22,397 bases of DNA from JABWBR01 sp036741235 (GTDB lineage Bacteria; Bacteroidota; Bacteroidia; Chitinophagales; Saprospiraceae). This document shows, piece by piece, positions 7,318-14,781 of this stretch (positions are counted from its first letter, which is position 1; each line of letters begins with the position of its first letter). Both the position numbers and the translations under genes were made by a program. Location of the stretch: positions 1 to 22,397 of the forward strand of contig DAINSQ010000078.1 of assembly GCA_036741235.1 (NCBI GenBank), written 5' to 3'. Below the pieces are notes generated by a model. That model was not told where the DNA came from and did no database searches. It saw only the letters and a list, made by a program, of their open reading frames with translations.

Positions 7318-7809
7318 ATGTTTAAAGCGATCTATGAATATTTCAGTGAGATTTTCCATACCATCCGCGGGTTGATCAACGGCATGAAGATCACCGGCAA
7401 GTACATTGCCCATGCGCGCAAGGAAATCATCACGCAGGAGTACCCCGACAACCGCGACACCTTGCAGATGTTCGACAGGTTTCGAGGCGAAGTAGTTTTG
7501 TTGCACAACGAAAACAACGAACACCGCTGCACGGGCTGTTCGGCCTGCGAGGTAGCCTGCCCCAACGGCACCATAGAGATCATCTGGGCGCGCCGGGAAG
7601 ACCCCGAGACGGGCAAGAAGAAAAAGCAGTTAGAGACATTTGTGTACCACTTGTCGATGTGCACCATGTGCAACCTTTGCATACTGGCCTGCCCTACCGA
7701 TGCCATCAAGATGGGTCACAATTTCGAACACGCGGTTTTTGATCGCGCTCAACTGACTAAAGTACTGAACCGGCCGGGCTCCAAGCTGGAGAAAGGCGTA
7801 GAAGAATAA
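7318..7809 (+). CDS. nuoI: Complex I subunit I (2[4Fe-4S], clusters N6a/N6b)
   Basis: This 163-aa ferredoxin-like subunit carries two [4Fe-4S] clusters that lead to N2. Motif one is CTGCSACEVACP (Cys71, 74, 77, 81) and motif two is CTMCNLCILACP (Cys115, 118, 121, 125); both are intact. An amphipathic N-terminus (about 1-35) would lie along the membrane. With no NuoG/E/F genes in the operon, this subunit would be the outermost iron-sulfur subunit and hence the probable entry point for electrons from ferredoxin, as NdhI is in cyanobacterial NDH-1. That role is inferred from gene content. It follows nuoH by 29 nt. Confidence 0.95.
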   Translation: MFKAIYEYFSEIFHTIRGLINGMKITGKYIAHARKEIITQEYPDNRDTLQMFDRFRGEVVLLHNENNEHRCTGCSACEVACPNGTIEIIWARREDPETGKKKKQLETFVYHLSMCTMCNLCILACPTDAIKMGHNFEHAVFDRAQLTKVLNRPGSKLEKGVEE

Positions 7810-7816
7810 CCAGTTT

Positions 7817-8350
7817 ATGGAAAAGATCATTTTTTACATTTTATCTGCGGCCATTCTATCGCTCAGCCTGATGTCGGTGCTCAGCCGTAAATTGCTGCGT
7901 TCGGCGGTATACCTCTTTGGGGTGTTGACTGCCATTGCCGGGTTTTATTTTCTGATCGGCTATAACTTTCTGGGCGCCGTTCAACTCACGGTGTATGCGG
8001 GAGGTATTGTGGTGCTGATCATTTTCTCCATTTTGCTTACCCACGAGATTGACCATCAGATGCCTAATCCGGACTTGAGCCGTATCGCCGTTGCCGGCGC
8101 TTTGTGTATCGCGGGGGCGGCGATGGTATTACAGCAATTGCAGGGCGCCGCGTTCAGTCGATTGGAAACGACGGAGCAGAGCGACCTCAACACGGTGGGC
8201 GGGGCATTGCTCAACCCGGGCGCGGGCGGTTATCTGTTACCTTTTGAGGTAGTGAGTATACTGCTACTGGCGGTTATGATCGGCGCAATCGTCATTGCCA
8301 AGCATAAACTTGGCGTTGACCCTTCTTCATCTGAAAAACAAACGCCATGA
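7817..8350 (+). CDS. nuoJ: Complex I subunit J (membrane)
   Basis: This 177-aa protein has five predicted membrane helices. The conserved third-helix stretch LTVYAGGIVVLIIF (57-70), with Tyr60 next to the glycines, corresponds to the pi-bulge helix of ND6/NuoJ. The C-terminal VVSILLLAVMIGAIVIAK (145-162) is the usual last helix. It starts 7 nt after nuoI and ends in an ATGA overlap with nuoK (8347-8350), so the two are probably translationally coupled. Confidence 0.94.
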   Translation: MEKIIFYILSAAILSLSLMSVLSRKLLRSAVYLFGVLTAIAGFYFLIGYNFLGAVQLTVYAGGIVVLIIFSILLTHEIDHQMPNPDLSRIAVAGALCIAGAAMVLQQLQGAAFSRLETTEQSDLNTVGGALLNPGAGGYLLPFEVVSILLLAVMIGAIVIAKHKLGVDPSSSEKQTP

Positions 8351-8664
8351 TACCCGGAGTCAGCCTGATAGAAATTCTGACCGTATCGACACTGATGTTT
8401 TTCATCGGCGTATACGGATTTCTGACGCGCAAAAACCTGATCACGGTGCTGATGTCGCTGGAGCTCATGCTCAACGGCGCGGCGATCAATTTTGTGGCTT
8501 TCAACAAATACTTATACCCGGGGCAACCCAACGGGCAGATTTTTACCCTGTTTCTTATAGCTGTGGCCGCTTCCGAAGTGGCATTGGCCATTGCCATTGT
8601 GATCAATTTGTACCGCAAGATCAAAGCGGTAGATGTTGAGCAGGTGAACACACTTAAATACTAG
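8347..8664 (+). CDS. nuoK: Complex I subunit K (membrane, proton path)
   Basis: This 105-aa protein has three membrane helices. SLELMLNGAAINF (37-49) carries Glu39 and the ASEVALAIAI stretch (75-84) carries Glu77, equivalent to the two essential glutamates of E. coli NuoK (Glu36 and Glu72). Length and motif order are standard. The start ATG overlaps the nuoJ stop by 4 nt, and nuoL begins 4 nt after its TAG. Confidence 0.95.
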   Translation: MIPGVSLIEILTVSTLMFFIGVYGFLTRKNLITVLMSLELMLNGAAINFVAFNKYLYPGQPNGQIFTLFLIAVAASEVALAIAIVINLYRKIKAVDVEQVNTLKY

Positions 8665-8668
8665 CGGT

Positions 8669-10591
8669 ATGGAAGGATATGCTTATACGATTTGGATTGT
8701 AATCCTGCCGTTTCTGGTTTTTCTGGTAACGGGTGTGCTGAGTTTGCGCATCAAACCGCAGTTGGCCGGCTGGCTTGGCACGGCGGGAATACTGGTTACG
8801 CTGGTGTTGAGCCTGCTCACTGCCGCCAGGTATTTCGGTGCGGCATTGCCTGCCGAAGGCGGCTGGCCCACGATCATACCGGCAAACTACACCTGGCTGC
8901 GTTTTACCGACACGTTGGTGGTACACATGGGTATCCTGCTCGACCCTATTTCGATTATGATGCTGGTGGTGATTTCCGTCGTTTCGTCGATGGTGCACAT
9001 CTACAGTTTGGGTTATATGAAAGGCGAAAACGGTTTTGCCCGTTATTACGCCTTTTTATCGTTGTTCAGCTTTTCGATGTACGGGCTCGTATTGGCCACC
9101 AACCTGTTTCAGATCTATTTCTTCTGGGAATTGGTGGGCGTATCGTCGTATTTGCTGATTGGATTTTACTACGAGCGGGCTTCGGCGGTGGCGGCGGCCA
9201 AGAAGGCGTTTATCGTTACCCGGTTTGCGGACTTTGGCTTTTTGGTAGGCATTTTATTGTTGTCGTGGTATAGCGGCACATTTGATTTTGCGGCCCTCAC
9301 CAACCCCGATGGCGCAGCGATAGCCGGAGCTGCCTCGGCCACATTTATGGGCGCATCGGTGCTCACCTGGGCATTGATCTTAATCTTCATGGGCGGCGCC
9401 GGCAAATCGGCGATGTTCCCGTTGCATATCTGGTTGCCCGACGCCATGGAAGGCCCCACGCCAGTATCGGCATTGATCCACGCGGCCACGATGGTAGTTG
9501 CCGGCGTATACCTGGTAGCCCGGTTATTTCCGGTATACCATATGTCGGGAGATACTGCGTTGGAGGTAGTGGCCTGGACCGGTGCTTTTACGGCTTTGTT
9601 TGCGGCCGTGGTGGCCATTACGCAGGAAGATATCAAGCGGGTATTGGCCTATTCAACCATGTCGCAGATTGGGTATATGATGCTGGCATTGGGCGTATCG
9701 GGTTATGCTGGAGAAGCGGGTTTGGGTTATACCGCCTCGATGTTCCACTTGTTTACGCATGCCATGTTTAAGGCACTGCTGTTCCTGGGCGCCGGCGCGG
9801 TAATCCACGCTGTGCACAGCAACGTCATGGGCGATATGGGCGGTTTGCGCAAATACCTGCCGATTACCCATATCACCTTCCTGATAGCCTGTTTGGCCAT
9901 AGCCGGAATACCGCCGTTGTCGGGATTTTTCTCCAAAGACGAAATCCTGGCGGCGGCCATGCACCACAATCCTGCGATATTCGGCATTGCGTTGTTGGTA
10001 GCGGGTTTGACGGCCCTTTACATGTTCCGTTTATATTTCCGGATATTCTGGGGTGAAGAAAGGACCTACATACACAAGCCCCACGAAGCGCCTTTAGTCA
10101 TGTGGGGTCCTTTGGCTGTATTGGCCGTATTGAGTGTAACAGGCGGTTTCATACCATTTGGTCAATACGTTTCTGCCGACCGCCAGGTGATGGCCATGCA
10201 TCCGGAGATCAGCATTGCCGTGATGGCCAGTGCAATAAGCGTGGCGGGTATTTTGGCCGCTTTGTTTCTTTATCGCAGGCCTTCTGCCGTGCCGGCGCAG
10301 ATTGCTACCGGGTTGGGCGGTTTATACCGGGCTGCTTTCCGCAAATTTTACATCGACGAAGTATACCTGGGCGTCACCAAAAAAGTACTATTTGCCGGCA
10401 TAGCCGCGCCGGTAGCCTGGTTTGACCGCCACATCGTAGATGGTACTATGAATGCCATAGCCAATGTAACGGCCCGTTTTTCCGCCTGGATAAAGGGCAT
10501 ACAATCGGGGCAGGTACAGCAATATGCCATAGGTTTTGTGGTGGGCGTATTGGGGCTCGTGGCGATATTTATTTATTGGTTGAAGTTCTGA
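8669..10591 (+). CDS. nuoL: Complex I subunit L (antiporter-like proton pump)
   Basis: This 640-aa polytopic protein is the most distal proton-pumping subunit, with the lateral helix expected at its C-terminus. FFWELVGVSSYLLIGFYY (151-168) includes Glu154, the conserved glutamate of helix 5. The segment from MEGPTPVSALIHAATM onward and DIKRVLAYSTMSQIGYMMLA are classical antiporter-like motifs. Near the C-terminus FYIDEVYL precedes the last helices, as in other NuoL proteins. Somewhat longer than E. coli NuoL (about 613), without clear extra domains. Gaps to its neighbours are 4 and 10 nt. Confidence 0.96.
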   Translation: MEGYAYTIWIVILPFLVFLVTGVLSLRIKPQLAGWLGTAGILVTLVLSLLTAARYFGAALPAEGGWPTIIPANYTWLRFTDTLVVHMGILLDPISIMMLVVISVVSSMVHIYSLGYMKGENGFARYYAFLSLFSFSMYGLVLATNLFQIYFFWELVGVSSYLLIGFYYERASAVAAAKKAFIVTRFADFGFLVGILLLSWYSGTFDFAALTNPDGAAIAGAASATFMGASVLTWALILIFMGGAGKSAMFPLHIWLPDAMEGPTPVSALIHAATMVVAGVYLVARLFPVYHMSGDTALEVVAWTGAFTALFAAVVAITQEDIKRVLAYSTMSQIGYMMLALGVSGYAGEAGLGYTASMFHLFTHAMFKALLFLGAGAVIHAVHSNVMGDMGGLRKYLPITHITFLIACLAIAGIPPLSGFFSKDEILAAAMHHNPAIFGIALLVAGLTALYMFRLYFRIFWGEERTYIHKPHEAPLVMWGPLAVLAVLSVTGGFIPFGQYVSADRQVMAMHPEISIAVMASAISVAGILAALFLYRRPSAVPAQIATGLGGLYRAAFRKFYIDEVYLGVTKKVLFAGIAAPVAWFDRHIVDGTMNAIANVTARFSAWIKGIQSGQVQQYAIGFVVGVLGLVAIFIYWLKF

Positions 10592-10601
10592 AGCTAAACA
10601 C

Positions 10602-12098
10602 ATGAATATTCTGCTTCTTTTACTGATCATTCCCGCATTGACTATTGGAGGGCTGTTGCTGAGCAAAGGCAAACAGATGCCCCGTCTGGTAGCTGCGGTG
10701 GGTATGGGGCTGCAATTTGTAGCTTCGTGTTACCTGGTGTTAGCCTACTTGCAAGAAAGAGCCAAAGGCAATACCGAAGAGATGTTGTTTACCAGTAGTT
10801 ACAACTGGTTTTCGAGCCTCAATATCAGCCTCGACCTGGGCGTCGACGGCGTTTCGGCGGCCATGATTCTGCTTACTGCCATTGTGATTTTGGCGGGCGT
10901 ATTCATTTCGTGGAAAGTCGAAGACCTGGCCAAAGAGTTTTTTGTATCGCTTATTGCCCTGGGCACTGGCGTTTTCGGTTTTTTCATCTCCATCGACTTG
11001 TTCAGCATGTTTTTGTTTTACGAGTTGGCGGTAATACCGATGTACCTGCTCATTGGGATTTGGGGCAGCGGCCCGCGCGAATATGCGGCTATGAAGCTTA
11101 CTCTCATGTTGATGGCGGGTTCCGCTTTTTTGCTGGTGGGGTTACTGGGTTTGTATTTCTACTCTTCCGATGCGGCCGATCAGCATACCTTTAATATCCT
11201 TGAAATTGCCAGGAGTGGTATTCCCATAGAAGCGCAGCGCCTGTTTTTCCCGCTTACTTTTGTAGGATTCGGAGTATTGGGCGCATTATTTCCGTTCCAC
11301 ACCTGGTCGCCCGACGGCCACGCCTCAGCGCCCACGGCTGTATCGATGTTGCACGCCGGCGTATTGATGAAACTGGGGGGATACGGGTGTTTCCGGGTCG
11401 CAGTATTTCTGATGCCCGATGCGGCTTCCGAGATGGCCTGGTTTTTCATCATTCTCACTGGTTTTAGCGTCATTTACGGCGCTTTTGGGGCCATTCGGCA
11501 AACAGATTTAAAATACATCAATGCCTATTCTTCGGTGAGTCACTGTGGATTGGTATTGTTTGCCATATTGATGTTGAACAAAACCGCCCTTACCGGCGCG
11601 GTGCTCCAGATGATTTCGCACGGTTTGATGACGGCGCTTTTCTTTGCCCTGATCGGCATGTTGTATGAGCGCACGCACACGCGTATTGTGCAGGAGATGG
11701 GCGGGTTGTTAAAAGTGCTGCCTTTTATCTCTGCGGTATATGTAATTGCCGGTTTGGCCTCTTTGGGTTTGCCGGGGTTAAGCGGTTTTGTAGCCGAGCT
11801 GAGCATTTTTGTCGGGGCGTTTGAACACAATGACGTATTTCACCGCGTGTGGACTATTCTGGCTGTTTCGGCCATCGTCGTTACGGCGGTATACATCCTT
11901 CGCGTGGTAGGCGTCATGTTGATGGGGCCGATTAAGGAGCCCTCGTATGCCGCGCTGCCGGGCGCTTTCTGGTATGAAAAAGCCGGCGCTTTGCTGCTCA
12001 TCCTGCCCATAGCGGGTATGGGGTTGCTGCCGCTGTGGCTTTCTGATATGATACAGTTTAGCCTTGTACCATTACTGCGGGCATTGGGCGTGGGGTAG
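10602..12098 (+). CDS. nuoM: Complex I subunit M (antiporter-like proton pump)
   Basis: This 498-aa polytopic protein is the middle proton-pumping subunit. The key helix-5 motif FLFYELAVIPMYLLIGIWG places the essential glutamate at 141. HTWSPDGHASAPTAVSMLHAG and TDLKYINAYSSVSHCGLV are recognisable NuoM segments containing the lysine/histidine chain. Size is normal. It is followed by a 49-nt gap, the longest within the nuo part, in which no clear promoter was found. Confidence 0.95.
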   Translation: MNILLLLLIIPALTIGGLLLSKGKQMPRLVAAVGMGLQFVASCYLVLAYLQERAKGNTEEMLFTSSYNWFSSLNISLDLGVDGVSAAMILLTAIVILAGVFISWKVEDLAKEFFVSLIALGTGVFGFFISIDLFSMFLFYELAVIPMYLLIGIWGSGPREYAAMKLTLMLMAGSAFLLVGLLGLYFYSSDAADQHTFNILEIARSGIPIEAQRLFFPLTFVGFGVLGALFPFHTWSPDGHASAPTAVSMLHAGVLMKLGGYGCFRVAVFLMPDAASEMAWFFIILTGFSVIYGAFGAIRQTDLKYINAYSSVSHCGLVLFAILMLNKTALTGAVLQMISHGLMTALFFALIGMLYERTHTRIVQEMGGLLKVLPFISAVYVIAGLASLGLPGLSGFVAELSIFVGAFEHNDVFHRVWTILAVSAIVVTAVYILRVVGVMLMGPIKEPSYAALPGAFWYEKAGALLLILPIAGMGLLPLWLSDMIQFSLVPLLRALGVG

Positions 12099-12147
12099 GT
12101 TTGAGAGAGGGAGAGAATAGGTTTAAATAATTTGACAACAATAAGCG

Positions 12148-13572
12148 ATGAAGTGGGATGAACTTTTATTGATGCGTCATGAATTGCAGTTATTAGCTGT
12201 GATCCTTATTGTGACCTGTGCCGAGATTTACTTAAGCGGCAAGGATAAACGCGGCATTATTTCGCTGTCGCTGGGATTGTTTGGATTGCATGTAGCAGCC
12301 GGCTGGTTGTGGCCTGCCGAGGGGGTATTGTTTGGGGGGATGTACCGTACCAATGCCCTGCTTCATTTTATGAAAAACATACTGGACGCCGGCGTGCTCG
12401 TCGTTTTATTGCAGACGGCGGGTTGGGCGCGCAAGCAACTCGTGCCGGAAAACCGGGTCAGCGAATTTTTCCTGCTCATTTGGGCGTCTTTGTTGGGGAT
12501 GTACTACCTGATATCTGCGGGCGATTTGCTTATGGTATTTCTAGGGCTTGAGCTGTCGACATTGCCGGTGGCGGCGCTGGCGGCCTACGAAGTAATCCGT
12601 ATGCGCAGTGCGGAGGCGGGCATAAAATTCATACTCAATGCGGGTTTGGCTTCGGCGGTTACGCTGATGGGCATATCGTTGATATACGGCAGCGCCGGGA
12701 CTTTAGTGCTGGCCGATCTGGCTAAAGTCATGGATGGCAGCAACCTCATGGCGTTGGGGTTCCTCTTCTTTTTTGCCGGCATAGCTTTCAAAATATCACT
12801 GGTGCCATTTCATTTCTGGACGCCCGACGTATACGAAGGGGCGCCGGTAAGTGTGGCGGCCTACCTGTCGGTGGTATCCAAGGGTGCGGCGGTATTTATC
12901 CTGATGATCCTGTTGATGGGGTTTGCGCCGATGTTAAATGCTTTGTGGTCGGGGGTGCTGTACATATTGGCCGCTTTCACCATGACCATCGGCAACCTGT
13001 TTGCCTTGCGCCAGCGCAACCTCAAGCGATTATTGGCTTATTCGGCCATAGCGCAGGCCGGGTTTATCATGCTGGGTTTTATGTCGAGCGAGCAGGATGG
13101 CAGGGCGTCTATCGTCTATTTCATGCTTGTTTATTTGTTCTCCAACCTGGCGGCTTTCGGCGTAGTGCAGACCATAGAGATGCACACCGGCAAAGAAAAC
13201 CTCGAAGACTACGAGGGTTTGTACCGGGTGAATCCGAGGCTGGCGCTGGTCATGTTGCTGGCGCTGTTTTCGCTGGCCGGCATACCGCCGTTGGCGGGTT
13301 TTTTCGGCAAATTCTTCCTGTTTATGTCGGTAGCGTCGGCGGGTTTTTACCTGTTGTTGACCATTGCCGTATTAAATACCGTCATCAGCTTGTATTATTA
13401 TTTGCTGATCGTGCGGGCCATGTTTTTGCGCAAAAGCGAAAATCCATTGCCGCTGGTAACCAGTGATATCTGGATGCGGACAGGGTTGGTCATTTGCGTA
13501 GCGGGCATCATCGTGCTGGGTGTTGCCAGTGGGGTATACGATGCCATTTATGCGCTTTGCGCGCATTTATAA
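12148..13572 (+). CDS. nuoN: Complex I subunit N (antiporter-like proton pump)
   Basis: This 474-aa polytopic protein completes the trio of antiporter-like pumps. LLMVFLGLELSTLPVAALAA holds Glu135, equivalent to Glu133 of E. coli NuoN. FHFWTPDVYEGAPVSVAAYL and NLKRLLAYSAIAQAGFIMLG are typical of the subunit. The set NuoH, J, K, L, M, N is therefore complete and the proton-pumping arm should be functional. The next small gene starts 14 nt after its TAA. Confidence 0.95.
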   Translation: MKWDELLLMRHELQLLAVILIVTCAEIYLSGKDKRGIISLSLGLFGLHVAAGWLWPAEGVLFGGMYRTNALLHFMKNILDAGVLVVLLQTAGWARKQLVPENRVSEFFLLIWASLLGMYYLISAGDLLMVFLGLELSTLPVAALAAYEVIRMRSAEAGIKFILNAGLASAVTLMGISLIYGSAGTLVLADLAKVMDGSNLMALGFLFFFAGIAFKISLVPFHFWTPDVYEGAPVSVAAYLSVVSKGAAVFILMILLMGFAPMLNALWSGVLYILAAFTMTIGNLFALRQRNLKRLLAYSAIAQAGFIMLGFMSSEQDGRASIVYFMLVYLFSNLAAFGVVQTIEMHTGKENLEDYEGLYRVNPRLALVMLLALFSLAGIPPLAGFFGKFFLFMSVASAGFYLLLTIAVLNTVISLYYYLLIVRAMFLRKSENPLPLVTSDIWMRTGLVICVAGIIVLGVASGVYDAIYALCAHL

Positions 13573-13586
13573 ACCAGGATAATACG

Positions 13587-13940
13587 ATGACTATGTCGCT
13601 GGAAAGTGGAAAACACCAATTTGGTGATCTCGACGGTCAGACCGTCACCTATGTAGAGCAAAAAGTGAGTGCCGAGCGCGCTGATTTTTTAAAAAAATTA
13701 CTGGAACACAACGGCATTCCGGTGAAAATAATAGAAGTGCCCGGCGCCAATGAAGAAACGCCGGCAACTTACACCGTAGCCACGCCCGATCTGGTGTTCA
13801 ACCCTGTCATTTACGTGTACCAGCGCCGCTTGCGCACCCTTGACGGGCGCAAGGTAACGCCGGCCTATTGGCGGCAGCAGACGGAAGAAACGAGGCCGGA
13901 GTACTGGGAGTTTGAGACGCCCGAAAAGGCGCAGGAATAG
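13587..13940 (+). CDS. Unknown 117-aa protein at the end of the nuo operon
   Basis: I do not recognise this protein. It is soluble, with no signal peptide or membrane segment, and mildly acidic (19 Asp/Glu against 14 Lys/Arg), with an aromatic, glutamate-rich tail (residues 94-117). The middle (ADFLKKLLEHNGIPVKIIEV, 32-51) resembles in pattern the short DUF2007-type fold of regulators that begin with a helix and 'LL..NGI', but this is only a loose impression. The ATG at 13587 has AGGA a few bases upstream; a second in-frame ATG at 13593 is possible. It begins 14 nt after nuoN and is almost certainly on the same transcript, so an accessory or assembly role for the complex is reasonable but unproven. 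Confidence 0.8.
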   Translation: MTMSLESGKHQFGDLDGQTVTYVEQKVSAERADFLKKLLEHNGIPVKIIEVPGANEETPATYTVATPDLVFNPVIYVYQRRLRTLDGRKVTPAYWRQQTEETRPEYWEFETPEKAQE

Positions 13941-14068
13941 CTTTTTCTGCATCCCCTGAACGTCATTCTCTTGTATGTATGTCAAATCTTGTTTTCCTGA
14001 TAAAAGGGGGAAAAACGGTTACTCAGAAAAAAACAATACCTATAAGTTGCGAAAGTCACAGTAACTGG

Positions 14069-14099
14069 TTGTCGCATTTGCCTTCGGTTTTTTATATTG
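14069..14099 (+). promoter_or_regulatory. Candidate promoter of the Crp/Fnr-type regulator gene
   Basis: The 184-bp gap 13941-14124 holds no convincing gene. Near its end TTG (14069-14071) lies 21 nt before TATATTG (14093-14099), an approximate Bacteroidota -33/-7 pair; the -7 element is one base short of TAnnTTTG. No terminator hairpin is evident after the preceding gene, so partial read-through from the nuo operon into the regulator cannot be excluded. Confidence 0.3.
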
Positions 14100-14124
14100 A
14101 GGGCGTAATTAATGCGCTCCGGTT

Positions 14125-14700
14125 ATGGACGATCACTCCCTCCTTGGTTTCATCACTCAACATGTTTCGCCTACTGATGAGGAATGGGCCGATTTAGTTG
14201 GTAAACTGCAAATCGAACGTTTCAGCAAAGGCGATAAGTTGATTGTATTGGGCCGTCCTTGCGCCAGGCTTTATTTTGTAGTAGAGGGCCTTGCAAGGCA
14301 CTATTTTTACAACCTCGATCATGAAGAGATGACAACCTGGTTTAGTGGTCCAGGCGGATTGATCACCGATTACGCTTCTTTTACCATCAACAATTCGAGC
14401 AAGTTTGAAGTACAAGCATTGACCAATATGTCGTGTTTCTGTATTGACCACCTTGATTTGGCGGCTTTATACGACCAAAGCAAAACGTGGGAACGTTTGG
14501 GGAGACTCATCAATCAAACTTACCTGATTCAATTGATAGAACGCAACAATAGTATGTTTACGAAATCAGCCCGCCAGCGGTATCAGGAGTTTTTCCAACA
14601 ACACGGGCATTTATTCAACATAGTGCCGTTAAAACATATCGCCAGTTATTTGGGTATTACCATCGAAACGCTGAGCCGCTTGCGCAATAACAGTTATTAA
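14125..14700 (+). CDS. Crp/Fnr-family transcriptional regulator
   Basis: This 191-aa protein has an N-terminal cyclic-nucleotide-binding-type beta barrel (about 25-115, with ERFSKGDKLIVLG and YFVVEGLARHYF) and a short C-terminal helix-turn-helix (PLKHIASYLGITIETLSRLR, 168-187). The recognition helix has Glu181, Ser184 and Arg185 in ETLSR, the E-xx-SR pattern by which E. coli Fnr reads TTGAT half-sites. There is no N-terminal cysteine cluster of the Fnr type, so it is not expected to sense oxygen through iron-sulfur chemistry; its ligand is unknown. The C-terminus ends right after the recognition helix, as in many Bacteroidota members. A perfect TTGAT-N4-ATCAA site starts 19 nt after the stop codon, and a 9/10 version lies upstream of korA. 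Confidence 0.88.
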   Translation: MDDHSLLGFITQHVSPTDEEWADLVGKLQIERFSKGDKLIVLGRPCARLYFVVEGLARHYFYNLDHEEMTTWFSGPGGLITDYASFTINNSSKFEVQALTNMSCFCIDHLDLAALYDQSKTWERLGRLINQTYLIQLIERNNSMFTKSARQRYQEFFQQHGHLFNIVPLKHIASYLGITIETLSRLRNNSY

Positions 14701-14718
14701 CTAATTCGTTTGTTTTTT

Positions 14719-14732
14719 TTGATTTTTATCAA
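14719..14732. promoter_or_regulatory. Perfect Fnr-type operator TTGAT-N4-ATCAA
   Basis: TTGATTTTTATCAA matches the Crp/Fnr consensus at all ten specified positions. Its centre at 14725.5 is about 40 nt before the start site expected from the -7 element at 14755-14762, the class II activator position, and no TTTG -33 element is present there. It lies between the Crp/Fnr-type regulator gene and the 811-aa secreted-protein gene. Confidence 0.6.
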
Positions 14733-14754
14733 ATGATATGCTTTTGCGCTCTTC

Positions 14755-14762
14755 TATTTTTG
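14755..14762 (+). promoter_or_regulatory. Bacteroidota -7 promoter element (TATTTTTG)
   Basis: TATTTTTG is an exact match to TAnnTTTG and lies 19 nt before the ATG at 14782, giving a short leader. The weak or absent -33 element together with the operator upstream suggests a promoter that depends on an activator. Confidence 0.55.
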
Positions 14763-14781
14763 CACTAAATCGCAAAATGCC

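Noticed and set aside
14103..14117. Near-palindrome GCGTAATTAATGCGC just before the regulator gene
   Set aside because: The arms do not pair well beyond the central AATT, and it resembles no known operator; too weak for an autoregulatory claim.
13979..14197. A 72-codon open frame before the Crp/Fnr-type regulator
   Set aside because: It overlaps the regulator gene by more than 70 bases in another frame, covers the probable promoter and has no family character.
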